From NCBI GenBank assembly GCA_963782185.1, contig CAWAJB010000007.1, positions 325,881-389,880 on the forward strand: DNA of 64,000 bases, written 5' to 3'. Position 1 is the stretch's first letter. The number at the start of each line of letters is the position of its first letter. The stretch is from RYN-230 sp963782185. GTDB lineage: Bacteria; Actinomycetota; Actinomycetes; Streptosporangiales; Streptosporangiaceae. The notes below the pieces were generated by a model. It saw nothing but the letters and a program-made list of their open reading frames with translations. It searched no databases and was not told where the DNA came from. Shown in pieces: positions 17,662 through 26,629 of this stretch. Position numbers and translations under genes: made by a program.

Positions 17662-19758
17662 GTGCGCATGTCGCATGTGCCGCCCTTGGCGGGGTTCATT
17701 GGCAAGGCTGCCGCGGGCGCGGTGGCCGTCGCAGTCCTCGGTTCCGGCCAGGCTTCCGCGAGTTCCAAGCCGCCGGGGGCGAGAGGCGGCCCGGCGGCCA
17801 CGGCCCAGTCCGCCGCCGCGGCGCTGCCGGGCTCCACGGCGCAGCGCCACCCGATCCGGGTCGGCACGGTGACGATCCCGCCGTGCAAGGTCTCGCGCCT
17901 GGCCTGGTGCACCAGGATCAGTGTGCCGCTGGATTACCGGGACCCGGCCGCCGGCCATATCAAGCTGGGATTCCAGTGGTACCCGGCGACCAGCGGCACG
18001 GCAGTGGGAACGATCCTCGCCGTCCAGGGTGGCCCCGGCTTCCCGACCACTGACTACGCGGCGGACTACCGGGGGACGTTCCGCCCGCTGCTGGCCCGGC
18101 GCAACCTGCTCCTGGTCAACCTGCGCGGCACCGGGAATTCCTCGGCGTTCCTCTGCAAGCCACTGCAGCGCTGGAAGACCGCCGACGGCATCGCCGCCTA
18201 CACGATCGACACCGGCAGGTGCGGCCAGCAGTTGGACCACACCCGCAAGCTTCCAGGCGGTGGGTACGTGCAGGCCAGCGACCTGTACACGACGGCGAAC
18301 GCGGCCCGGGACGTGGCGCTGCTGCTGCGCAGGCTGCGAACCGGCCGGGTCGATTTCTACGGCGACTCCTACGGGACCTTCTTCGGCCAGGTGCTCACCG
18401 CGCGGTACGCGAAGATGCTCCGCTCGGCGACACTGGACGCCGCCTACCCGGTCAGCGGGAAGGACCCGTTTTACCCGCAGACGATCCTGACCGCGAGGCG
18501 CGCGTTCGACATCTCGTGCTTGCGCAGCGTCGCCTGCGACCGGGCCGCGCCCGGGTCGGTGTGGGCGCGACTGAGCGTTCTGGCCGCGTACCTGCGCCGC
18601 CACCCGGTCACCGGCCGGACGAGAGACCCGTTCGGCCACAAGGTCACCGAACGTGTCACCACGGTCAAGCTGTCCGAGATGGTCAACGACGCCGGTTCCG
18701 ACAGCGGTGTCTACCGGGAACTTGACGCCGCCGGACGGGCGCTGCTGCGCGACCACGATCCCGGGCCCTTGCTGCGGCTGACCGGGCAGGACATCTATAC
18801 CGGGGATTCAGGCCCGGTGCGGGAGTTCAACGATGGCCTCTACCAGGCCACGACCTGCCTGGACTATCCGCAGCCATTCAGCTACAGCCAGACCCCCGCC
18901 CAGCGCGCCGCGCAGTACGCGCGCACCGTCGCCGCGCTCCCGGCCGGCATGTTTGCCCCGTTTACCGTCCACGAGTGGGTCACCGAGCCGGAAGAGGAGT
19001 TCGACGCCTGCCTCGACTGGCCCGCCCCGGCTCACCCGGATCCGCCGATCACCACCCCGCCTCCCTACGCTCCGCGGAACCTGCCGGTGCTGGTGCTCTC
19101 CGGCGACCTCGACTCGCTCACCACCCCGGCCGAGGGCCGCCAGACCGCCAGCGACATGGGCCCGTCCGCGCGCTGGATCCTGGTCCACAACGACACGCAC
19201 GTCAACGCCATGGACGACCCGGTCGGCTGCGCCTCAGGACTGGTGCAGACCTTCATCAAGGATCCGGCCGCTCTGAAGCGGATGAACGCGTCCTGCGCAG
19301 AGCGGACACCTGAGGTCCGGGTCGTCGGCACCTTCCCCGCGACACTCCCCGGCGTCACGCCCGCCACCGCCGGGCCGGGTGACCAGGCCGGCCGCACCGG
19401 CCTGCGCTTGGCCGCCGTCGGCGCGGCCGCCGTCGGCGACGCGGTCTGGCGCTGGTACTACGGCGACGGCCTGAAGGGCTGGGGCCTGCGCGGCGGCACC
19501 TTCCGCTTCACCGGGAACGGCAGCCGCATCGGGATCCGCCTCGCCCGGGTGCGCTGGACGTCAGACACCCAGGTCAGCGGGACCGTCCGGTGGAACCAGG
19601 TCAGCGGCCAGATCCGGGCGCGGCTGACCATAGCCGGGCCAGGCGGGATCTCCGCCTCCATCAGGCTCCGGTACTCCGACTATGTCCGGCACTCGGTGGC
19701 ATACCTGTCTGGCCACGACCAGGGCCAGCAGATCATCGCCACGATGCCTGCCCCGTGA
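17662..19758 (+). CDS. Secreted alpha/beta hydrolase, tripeptidyl aminopeptidase-like (TAP C-terminal)
   Basis: The N-terminus has a signal peptide (FIGKAAAGAVAVAVLGSGQA then ASAS), so the enzyme is exported. The core has TISVPLDY-type substrate region CTRISVPLDYRDPAAGHIKL, ILAVQGGPGFP (oxyanion hole), LLLVNLRGTGNSS, the nucleophile elbow DFYGDSYGTFFGQVL and a C-terminal VLVLSGDLDSLTTPAEGRQT with ILVHNDTHVN containing the catalytic His. This matches SlpD/SlpE and TAP-like serine peptidases of actinomycetes that cleave N-terminal tripeptides. About 160 extra residues follow (from PATLPGVTPAT), apparently beta-rich. Start is the GTG at 17662 or the ATG at 17668. Confidence 0.88.
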   Translation: MRMSHVPPLAGFIGKAAAGAVAVAVLGSGQASASSKPPGARGGPAATAQSAAAALPGSTAQRHPIRVGTVTIPPCKVSRLAWCTRISVPLDYRDPAAGHIKLGFQWYPATSGTAVGTILAVQGGPGFPTTDYAADYRGTFRPLLARRNLLLVNLRGTGNSSAFLCKPLQRWKTADGIAAYTIDTGRCGQQLDHTRKLPGGGYVQASDLYTTANAARDVALLLRRLRTGRVDFYGDSYGTFFGQVLTARYAKMLRSATLDAAYPVSGKDPFYPQTILTARRAFDISCLRSVACDRAAPGSVWARLSVLAAYLRRHPVTGRTRDPFGHKVTERVTTVKLSEMVNDAGSDSGVYRELDAAGRALLRDHDPGPLLRLTGQDIYTGDSGPVREFNDGLYQATTCLDYPQPFSYSQTPAQRAAQYARTVAALPAGMFAPFTVHEWVTEPEEEFDACLDWPAPAHPDPPITTPPPYAPRNLPVLVLSGDLDSLTTPAEGRQTASDMGPSARWILVHNDTHVNAMDDPVGCASGLVQTFIKDPAALKRMNASCAERTPEVRVVGTFPATLPGVTPATAGPGDQAGRTGLRLAAVGAAAVGDAVWRWYYGDGLKGWGLRGGTFRFTGNGSRIGIRLARVRWTSDTQVSGTVRWNQVSGQIRARLTIAGPGGISASIRLRYSDYVRHSVAYLSGHDQGQQIIATMPAP

Positions 19759-20029
19759 AGTCTCGGTTGGCAGGATAGTTCCGCGCATTGGCGAAGATGC
19801 TACTTATCCAGGGCATGTGTCAACGCGGACGATGGGGAGATGACCACAGATCGGCTGCTTTGGCCCGCCCTCCCACGACAACAGGGCCCTGGGAGCCACG
19901 GTGAGGGGGCCACGAGGCGGATGAGGGACCCCCGTGCCGATGCCTCAACCGGCGGAGCCGATCGAGAGAGTGCGGGTTGCTACCGGTGAATCCCTTCATC
20001 ATCGAAGTGCCGTCCCGTCTTGGCCTGCG

Positions 20030-21130
20030 GCCCAGTTCGGCCGCATGGATGGTGGCAGACTGGATCGCGCCGAGCGGGCTTTGGCCACAGCGGACTTGGT
20101 AGGCGAACTGGCGGGCGTTGAGGCCGTGCGGGTAGATGCCGCAGTCGGTACCGAATGCGATGCGCACGCCGGCGGTCAGGCACTTGGTGAATCCTTCTCG
20201 CTGCGCGAGGGTGGTCTGGTCGTTCTTGGCGAGCACGTCGGCACGCCAGCCCTATTCGCGGCCGGTCTCGGCGATGTAGTCACCGTTATAGACGTCGGCG
20301 ACCAGGAACGTCCCGGCAGTGGCCATCATCTGGATGGAGTCATCGTCCATGAGCGAGCCGTGCTCGATGGAGCGCACGCCGGCGCGGACGGCGCGCTTGA
20401 TGCCCTCGGCGCCGTGCGCGTGAGCGGCGACATCCGCGCCGGAAAGTGACGCTTCCTCGACGGCGGCCCGGATCTGTTCCTCGGTGAACTCGGGGGCGCC
20501 AGGCCTGCCTCCCGGTGCCATGACAGCGTCGGTAGCGATCAGTTTCACGAAGTCCGCGCCGCCGTGCAGCACGCGGCGTACTGCCCGGCGTATGTCATCG
20601 ACTGAGTCGGCCACCCCCACCCGGAACTCGTACGGCACGACCGCATCGACGTCGGGGGCCAGGCCGGTAATGTCACCTCCCCCGCCGGAACAGGTCACGT
20701 ACGCTCCGGCGACCCGCATGCGGGGGCCAGCCACCCAGCCGTCGTCGATGGCATCGCGCAGCGCGACATCGACGAAGGCGCGGAACGTGCCCACATCACG
20801 CACGGTGGTGAAGCCAGCCAGCAGGGTGGCCCGCGCATTGCGCGCACCCGACAGCGCCTCCTGGGCGCCGGTCCGCGCCAGCAGTTCCGCGTAGCCGTGG
20901 CCACTGTCGGTCTCGCCGACCAGGTGAGTGTGACAGTCGATCATGCCGGGCAGCACCGTCTGGCCCGGCAGGTCCACGAAGACAGGACCGTCGGCCGGTG
21001 CATCGCCAGCGGCGACAACACCGGCGATGCGGCGGCCATCGACGACGACAGCGCGGTCCTGCAGCAGGTCCCCCGTCACCACATCGAGCAGCAGGTGAGG
21101 ACGGATTACCGTCCGCATGGAAGTGGTCAT
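20030..21130 (-). pseudogene. Imidazolonepropionase-like amidohydrolase, nonsense mutation and lost 3' end
   Basis: The N-terminal part is intact: PGMIDCHTHLVGETDSGHGY (metal ligands HTH), then GADFVKLIATDAVMA, DVAAHAHGAEGIKRAVRAGV and IEHGSLMDDDSIQMMA. It reads VADVYNGDYIAETGRE, then a TAG in the same frame, then GWRADVLAKNDQTTLAQREG, GTDCGIYPHGLNARQFAYQV. Thus one codon, probably GAG, became TAG. After IQSATIHAAELG the expected C-terminus is gone; the remaining 200 bp to 19820 has no homology. A cyclic amide hydrolase with two metal ions would be expected if it were whole. Confidence 0.82.
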
Positions 21131-21287
21131 CCTGCAACGATAAAGGGAGCGCTTGGAATTAAGGAGTGTTATTCAGAACCTTTGGGCAGCAGGTAGGTGC
21201 TCGCCCGGCGTGTCGCCATAAATAACAACGGTTCCCTTGGAAGAATTGGGTTTTCCGACCAAAGAATTCCCTCGCCCAGGAGAACCG

Positions 21288-22079
21288 TTGCGGTACTATC
21301 GTACTACAGGTTTAATGCTCTCGCAGATGCAGGAACTCGCCTGCCGTGTCCATGAGGCGCTGCCCGAGCCCTGGAACAAGGGAACCGGGCGGCCGAGATC
21401 GTGCGGCCTTTATGCGGCGGCAGAGATCGCGTGCATGTATCTGCGGCAGAACGGAACGCAAGAATTCCTGGGCGACATGAAAGGCGTCTCGCAGCCGACG
21501 GTGTCCCGGATCGTCACCGTCCTGGTGCCGGTGGTCAGGGCCGTCCTGGAAGAGTTCGTGCCGTCCGCGGGGGACGCCATCCAGATGGCCAGCGGGCGGG
21601 TGTGCCTGGTCAACGGCACCATCACGCCCTGCTGGTCCTACGAGGAGCACCGCGAGCTGTGGAGCCGCAAGCACGGCACCACCGGGTTCAACGCGCAACT
21701 GGTCAGCCTGCTCAGCGGAAATGCGATTTACATCTCTGATCCGCTTCCTGGGAAAACCCATGACGCAGCCGCGTTTGCCAGCACGCCAGTCGCGGAGATC
21801 ATCCGGAACTCCGGTGGCGGTATCGCTGATAAGGGGTATCAGGGGTGTGGCATGGTCACCCCGCGCAAGAAGCAGCCGCACGGCAGGCTCTTGCCATGGG
21901 AAAAGCAATTCAACGCTGATGTCTCATCGCTCCGGGCACCCATCGAAAGGCTTATTGCCCATTTCAAGTCCTGGCGGATCTTCCACACGGACTACCGCCG
22001 CCCGTACCACACCTACCACGACGCGTATGACGCCGCCCGCGGGTTGTTCTTCTTCTCACTCAACTGGGGTTTTGAATGA
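21288..22079 (+). CDS. IS5-like transposase (DDE_Tnp_4 type)
   Basis: The product starts LRYYRTTGLMLSQMQELACR from the TTG at 21288; AGGAGAACC is just upstream. A helix-turn-helix (FLGDMKGVSQPTVSRIVTVL) precedes the DDE core: VNGTITPCWS, YISDPLPGKTHDAAAFAST and RAPIERLIAHFKSWRIFHT, with IADKGYQGCGMVTP between. The gene is intact. I could not find clear terminal inverted repeats, so the limits of the insertion sequence are unknown. It sits between an amidohydrolase pseudogene and a convergent DUF3500 gene. Confidence 0.85.
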   Translation: MRYYRTTGLMLSQMQELACRVHEALPEPWNKGTGRPRSCGLYAAAEIACMYLRQNGTQEFLGDMKGVSQPTVSRIVTVLVPVVRAVLEEFVPSAGDAIQMASGRVCLVNGTITPCWSYEEHRELWSRKHGTTGFNAQLVSLLSGNAIYISDPLPGKTHDAAAFASTPVAEIIRNSGGGIADKGYQGCGMVTPRKKQPHGRLLPWEKQFNADVSSLRAPIERLIAHFKSWRIFHTDYRRPYHTYHDAYDAARGLFFFSLNWGFE

Positions 22080-22161
22080 AGTTCAAGCTGACAGGCGCTG
22101 ACCGGGGACCACCGGCGCGACATCCACGCCAACCGGCTGCTACGCCTCCGGTTCTGAGGGG

Positions 22162-22187
22162 GGCCGGGCGCAGCAATGCGCCCGGCC
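22162..22187. terminator. Perfect 11-bp hairpin with a GCAA loop
   Basis: GGCCGGGCGCA and TGCGCCCGGCC pair perfectly around GCAA. It lies between the convergent transposase and DUF3500 genes and can end transcription from both sides. Confidence 0.8.
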
Positions 22188-22243
22188 TACCCGGCCTAAG
22201 AGGCGATGACAGGTTGCGCTGGGTTCAGTCTGCGAGTCAACTG

Positions 22244-23476
22244 TCAGCCTGTCCGGGGGACGTGGGTACCGGCGCTGTGATCAAACCGCTCGTGATGCTG
22301 CCGGAGGAGATCGACACCGTAGTCACCGCCGTTTGGCGTGCGAACAAGGGTGTGGATGTGATTACGGGAGGGCACGACATTGTCGAACGCAACGCCGGGA
22401 TGATGATCGAACTCGATCAGCACGACGGGGCTATGGACCCGGTAGTAGAAGGGACCATCATCGGCTACTACCGCGCCCATCCAGGCAAAGTAGGTCTCAT
22501 CGAGATGTTGATCGACTTCGCGCATCTTCACCCCGGAGTGGCCTTCGGCGGCCCAGCCAACGTAGGCGGCGGCCAGGGCCCGCAGGCGGCGGCGTTGAGC
22601 ATCGGTCAGGTCGGCGGCGCAGACTCCAGCGAAGGGAACCACGGCGTTGTCCCGGAACGCGCCCGCCTGCATCCGGCCATCGAAGGGGTGCTGCAGCTCT
22701 CGGGGAAGGTCGTCGGGATGGATCGAGGACCGGAGGACAGCACGGGCTACCTGCTGGTCATCGAGCGAGCGGATCAGTTCCAGGCCAGCCAGCTCCTCGG
22801 CGCAGAAGACCATCGTGCCGGCCAGTGGACCGTCGAACACGTGGCACGGTTCCGAGCCCATGAAACTCGGCGTGAGCACGAGCTGATCGCCGATGATCGT
22901 GCCGTTGATGCACAGGTGATGACCGTCGATCTGCCACGCCCACGGCCCTTCGGCGCTCGGCTCACCGAAAACAGACAGGAAGTACGGCCACTCGCCGAAG
23001 TCGTCTGAGAGGCCTGTCACCTCCGATAGGAGGCGGTTCAGTCGCATGATGTCGCGGGCTTGGGCGAAGCCACGAGCCGACAGACTGGTTTCGAGGAGCC
23101 GCAGTCCGAGCTGGCGCGCGGCGGGCGGCAGATCCTCGAGCATCACGCCGTGACGGAACACGAAGGGATGAATATTCAGCCACATCCGGCGCTGCTCAGC
23201 ATCGAGGGGGAACACGGCACGCTCTCGCTGCTCGGCGCTGAGCGCACCCAGGAAGTCGAGGGCGGCGTCGGTAATGGCCGCGGTGGTGACACCAGAAGAC
23301 CGGAGGGGAAACAATCCCGATCGCAGTGCCCCATCCGAGGTGAGCCCACGCAGCGGTTGTTCAAGGGATTCTGTCAGTTCACGGAACATTGCCTGCATCG
23401 GCGGGGGAATATCAACCGGCCGTCGCGCCGAGAAGGAGGGTAGCTGGCCCACCTTGAAGTCAGTCCAGTGGTCCAC
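22244..23476 (-). CDS. DUF3500 protein
   Basis: The 410-residue product has the DUF3500 hallmarks: FGEWPYFLSVFGEPSAEGPW followed by AWQIDGHHLCINGTIIGDQL, then TPSFMGSEPCHVFDGPLAGT, and a C-terminal FYYRVHSPVVLIEFDHHPGV with SRNHIHTLVRTPNGGDYG. Family function is not established; the conserved His/Asp/Asn pattern suggests an enzyme. Start is a GTG at 23476. No signal peptide is apparent, although some relatives are exported. Confidence 0.88.
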   Translation of the reverse strand: MDHWTDFKVGQLPSFSARRPVDIPPPMQAMFRELTESLEQPLRGLTSDGALRSGLFPLRSSGVTTAAITDAALDFLGALSAEQRERAVFPLDAEQRRMWLNIHPFVFRHGVMLEDLPPAARQLGLRLLETSLSARGFAQARDIMRLNRLLSEVTGLSDDFGEWPYFLSVFGEPSAEGPWAWQIDGHHLCINGTIIGDQLVLTPSFMGSEPCHVFDGPLAGTMVFCAEELAGLELIRSLDDQQVARAVLRSSIHPDDLPRELQHPFDGRMQAGAFRDNAVVPFAGVCAADLTDAQRRRLRALAAAYVGWAAEGHSGVKMREVDQHLDETYFAWMGAVVADDGPFYYRVHSPVVLIEFDHHPGVAFDNVVPSRNHIHTLVRTPNGGDYGVDLLRQHHERFDHSAGTHVPRTG

Positions 23477-23958
23477 GGTTAGCTAGCACCCCCCGACGGC
23501 ACACTCTACTTGGGCTGCGAGGCCGATGTGAAGCGTCCCGCTGTCCACCTTCCAGGCAGTAACTGCCGCGGCGTGATCCGGACGGCCGCGGGGTAATCCA
23601 CGACTTGAAAGCAGGACGCCGCTATCAGACCGACAGTTACCGCCGGGTACGTGGGACACTCCGTGCCGGTCCGACAGCGATCGCTTATCGGCGCAAGCGC
23701 GCCCGAATATCGCATCTGAGTGCGGTAGATAGTCGAACACGCCAGGCTCAGGCGGCGCACAGCGACGGTCGGCGAGCGGCTATCAGCCGCGCTTCGCCTA
23801 GTTGACCGCCTGGCCACCCCCGGTTATGGTCTAACACGCCAGCGGCCGACCCGTACGTTTATACATCGGCGCTTCAGGGTGAAGCCGTCCGCATCTGCCG
23901 CCGATCGGTCGCACGCTGCGCTAGACAAGTGAATCTCTCGGCCGGTCGTGGTCAGGCG
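23477..23958. other. Intergenic region, no supported gene
   Basis: About 480 bp with lower G+C than coding DNA. The short frames on both strands have no recognisable domain and no good ribosome binding site. It lies between two minus-strand genes and probably carries the DUF3500 promoter. Confidence 0.5.
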
Positions 23959-25248
23959 TTACCTGGCGCGGACTGCTGACAGGAACGAGGCGTAGCTCCA
24001 GGACAGGTTGCTGACGCTTTTCTCGTAGCCGGTCGAGGCGTCGAACTGCTCGCTGAGCTCAAGGTGATCGCTGTGGAAGATGATCGCCTGCAGCATCTGG
24101 TCGCCGGCGCTCTGCAGGGCCGCCGCGGCCGCGGTCAGCGCCGTCTGGACGTCGATTCCGACCTGGCTGAAGAAGCTGGCAGAGTTGGCGTCGAGGGGAA
24201 CCGTTCCGGCGGCGGTGATCGCACTCGCCAGCCGGTAGTAGAGCTCGGCGAAGTTGGCAGTGGCCACTGCCCAGGGGTGGTCACCCACCTGAGCATCGGT
24301 GTCACCGTCGTATAGGTCCCCCGGATAGCGCCCGAGCAGGGGACCGATGCCGCGTTGCTGATCGGGCCCGTTGATCGGGTAGAAGTAGCTCGAGGTCGGG
24401 TCGGCCCACTGGCCGCGCAGCAGCGCGGCGGTCGCCAGCAGCTTGGTGTCCGTCACCGGCACGGCGCCGTAGATCGCGGCCATGACGATGTCGATGTTGG
24501 GGTCGTAGGGGGTTCTGTCAGCCGGGACTGGGAGCACTGACTGGTAGTACTGACCGTTCCAGTGCTCCTGCAGGGCGTTCTGCAGCCAGGGTATGGCGGT
24601 GCTGAGCCACACCGGGACCGGGATCCCGAGGGTGTTGCCGGTGATCGCCCGGAAACAGCGCAGCTGCACGGCGCGGGCGAAGAACGAGGCACCGGTCTCC
24701 TCCTCCCAGAGATTGACCGTCTCGCCTTGGTAGGCGCCGTGCAGGAAGTTCAGGTTCGCTGCGATCACGGCGTTAGCCACGGTCTGGGTCGGCGCGTCGA
24801 GCTGGGAGAACAGCTGCAGGATCGCCAGCGTCTGGAGGGCAGGCCCGTCGGTCTGATCGCTCCAGTTCCGTGGCGTGCCGTTGATGAAGAACGAGGCACG
24901 ATCGAAGTCGCCGCCCGAGCTCTGGCAGATCTGCGCGAACTGGACGTAGTCGATCAGTGGCTGGCTGGTGGGGATCGTTCCCGCCGCCAGCTCGATCGCG
25001 ACGATCGCCGCGTCGCGCGTCCAGTTGTAGACGTAGTCCTGGGTCACGTTCGTGGCGCTGTTCTCCCAAGACGGTGAGGCGAGCACGCACCCGGGTTGCG
25101 AGAGGACATGCGTGTTCTCCGGGTCTTCGAACACGAATCCGTCCGACGCGACGTTGCGGAACATCAGCCAGAACATGTACGGAGCGATTGCCGTCAGGTT
25201 CGACTGCGCCGCCGCAATCTGCACCTCGCTGTATTGTAATTCCCCCAT
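23959..25248 (-). CDS. Glycoside hydrolase family 15, glucoamylase-type
   Basis: The 429-residue product has the (alpha/alpha)6 barrel pattern: VTQDYVYNWTRDAAIVAIEL (the NWTRD substrate-binding segment), then GDFDRASFFINGTPRNWSDQ, TDGPALQTLAIL, LWEEETGASFFARAVQLRCF and GDHPWAVATANFAELYYRLA. EEE near residue 205 holds the likely catalytic acid. Enzymes of this group release glucose from the ends of starch, glycogen or trehalose-like glucans. No signal peptide is predicted from this start, unlike secreted fungal relatives. The ATG at 25248 follows AGGGTGG. Confidence 0.85.
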   Translation of the reverse strand: MGELQYSEVQIAAAQSNLTAIAPYMFWLMFRNVASDGFVFEDPENTHVLSQPGCVLASPSWENSATNVTQDYVYNWTRDAAIVAIELAAGTIPTSQPLIDYVQFAQICQSSGGDFDRASFFINGTPRNWSDQTDGPALQTLAILQLFSQLDAPTQTVANAVIAANLNFLHGAYQGETVNLWEEETGASFFARAVQLRCFRAITGNTLGIPVPVWLSTAIPWLQNALQEHWNGQYYQSVLPVPADRTPYDPNIDIVMAAIYGAVPVTDTKLLATAALLRGQWADPTSSYFYPINGPDQQRGIGPLLGRYPGDLYDGDTDAQVGDHPWAVATANFAELYYRLASAITAAGTVPLDANSASFFSQVGIDVQTALTAAAAALQSAGDQMLQAIIFHSDHLELSEQFDASTGYEKSVSNLSWSYASFLSAVRAR

Positions 25249-25523
25249 CGAAGCCACCCTCTTTTGTCGGCGCGAGCGTAACGCGGGGAGCGCGCGACCG
25301 CAAGCGGCGTGTTGGAACCCGCCCCCCTTTCCGAACCTCCGGGCTGGCATTCGTCTCCCATAGGACTGTCCGACGATCCGCGTGACTGGCCTGATCCACA
25401 TCCGGGGTGTTGGCATCATGAATGGCCAAGCCAGCGTGCATGACTATGCACGAGCGCGCAGCACCGGAAACGTCCGGATCTGCCGTTGGGAGTGCGCCAT
25501 CTGTTGTGCGCACGTGCGTTGCG

Positions 25524-25748
25524 TTAACCTTCTTCCGCCTGCTGGGCCAGCAACCGCCTGACGGGCCGGGGAGGGCCAAGGCTGGTCGGCGTCAGGGCAG
25601 GTCGCACGTATTCCTGCCCGGCTGGCCAGCGCGCTACATGCTGGGCACTGCTCCCAGCGTCATGCCCGATATACGTGACGTCGTTGATGTCAACGGCGAA
25701 TAGCGCAAATTCGCCAAGGACAGGCCGCCAGCCGAGGTGCGCGTAGTA
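25524..25748 (-). other. Possible remnant of a pyridoxamine 5'-phosphate oxidase-like gene
   Basis: A short frame reads FALFAVDINDVTYIGHDAG, then AQHVARWPAGQEYVRPALTP and TSLGPPRPVRRLLA. This resembles the C-terminal end of PPOX-fold oxidoreductases of actinomycetes. No N-terminal domain, start or ribosome binding site is visible. The call rests on pattern memory and is weak. Confidence 0.3.
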
Positions 25749-25986
25749 GACGCCCAAGAGTGAACACTCCTGCCGCGTTCCGCCTGTCCACTGACGCGGC
25801 ATCTTCTCGGTTCATCCGATCGTGGCTCCAATCTGTCGGTTCCGCCTAGAGATTCGGCCGGAGTTGACATCTCGAACTACGAGCAACAGTTACTGCAACT
25901 CGCATCCGCCCGGCCGTATGTCTATGCACCTCCGCTCCCGGGTGTGAACGTCCTCAATTGCCGCGTGGTGCGTAACCTGTAACGCC

Positions 25987-26334
25987 CTACAGGCTGAGGT
26001 GGATCCGGAGTGCTTGATCGAGCTCGGTGACCAGCGCTGCCGGCAGCTGGCCGACGCGTTTGCCGATCCGTTCGACTGCCACTGAGCGGACCTGCTCGGC
26101 CTGGGCCTTCGAGTCACGGGGCAGCCCAGTCTGACCCGCTGGCAGCAGCACCTGGAATGGGTAGATGCGCGTGATGTCCGAGGTCACCGGGACGACCGTG
26201 ATGACCCCCCGCCGCAGGCGGGCGGCGGTGGCGTTGGCGGCGTCATTACTGACGATCACGGCGGGGCGGGTTTTGCTGGCTTCCGATCCCCGGGCAGGAT
26301 GAAAGCTGACGGTAACGATCTCCCCGCGGCGCAT
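25987..26334 (-). CDS. MazF/PemK-type toxin
   Basis: The 115-residue product begins MRRGEIVTVSFHPARGSEAS and has KTRPAVIVSNDAANATA, then GVITVVPVTSDITRIYPFQV and AQAEQVRSVAVERIGKRVG. These are the conserved strands of MazF endoribonucleases, including the Arg/Pro/Val-Ser-Asn active-site region and the Thr-Ser of VVPVTS. MazF toxins cut mRNA at short motifs and are neutralised by a small antitoxin. The ATG follows directly on the antitoxin TGA, so the pair is translationally coupled. Confidence 0.92.
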   Translation of the reverse strand: MRRGEIVTVSFHPARGSEASKTRPAVIVSNDAANATAARLRRGVITVVPVTSDITRIYPFQVLLPAGQTGLPRDSKAQAEQVRSVAVERIGKRVGQLPAALVTELDQALRIHLSL

Positions 26335-26556
26335 TCAGTCGTGCAGGCCGTCGGCGGTGACAGCCTCCCAGTCGCTGGCTTCACCGGAGGCTGCCCATGA
26401 GGCCCAGGCCTCCTCGTAGGCGTCTCCCAGTTGGGTGGCCCGCAGCAGCCCGACCGCCTTGTGCAAGGCCGCCGACCGGGATTCGATGCCCTGAGCATGG
26501 GCGTAAGAGTCGAGAAACTCGACGTCCTCCGCTGGCAGGCTAACGCTTACCTTCAT
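26335..26556 (-). CDS. Ribbon-helix-helix antitoxin partner of MazF
   Basis: The 73-residue product starts MKVSVSLPAEDVEFLDSYAH and continues GIESRSAALHKAVGLLRATQ, a ribbon-helix-helix DNA-binding domain. The acidic C-terminal tail (YEEAWASWAASGEASDWEAV) would wrap the toxin. It is first in the operon, stops at the toxin's ATG, and is likely autoregulatory like related antitoxins. Confidence 0.9.
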   Translation of the reverse strand: MKVSVSLPAEDVEFLDSYAHAQGIESRSAALHKAVGLLRATQLGDAYEEAWASWAASGEASDWEAVTADGLHD

Positions 26557-26574
26557 ACCGCTAGAGGGCTAGGT

Positions 26575-26587
26575 CCGACGAAGTCGG
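26575..26587. terminator. Small hairpin between the antitoxin promoter region and the orphan gene
   Basis: CCGAC-GAA-GTCGG followed by TTTG on the plus strand. On the minus strand it would follow the orphan gene by about 45 bp. Short stem, so only a weak candidate. Confidence 0.35.
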
Positions 26588-26629
26588 TTTGATTGAGTCA
26601 AGTTCGGGATGCGCGTGTCGGACTGCTGG

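Noticed and set aside
17105..17872. 255-codon frame before the secreted hydrolase
   Set aside because: Arg/Pro/Ser-rich and overlaps the start of the hydrolase in a different frame; no homology.
21149..22110. Terminal inverted repeats of the IS5-like element (ATTCAGAACC versus GGTTTTGAAT)
   Set aside because: The match is only about 9 of 10 bases and spacing differs, so the ends could not be assigned.
23506..23817. 103-codon minus-strand frame in the gap before DUF3500
   Set aside because: No domain, no ribosome binding site, composition unlike coding DNA.
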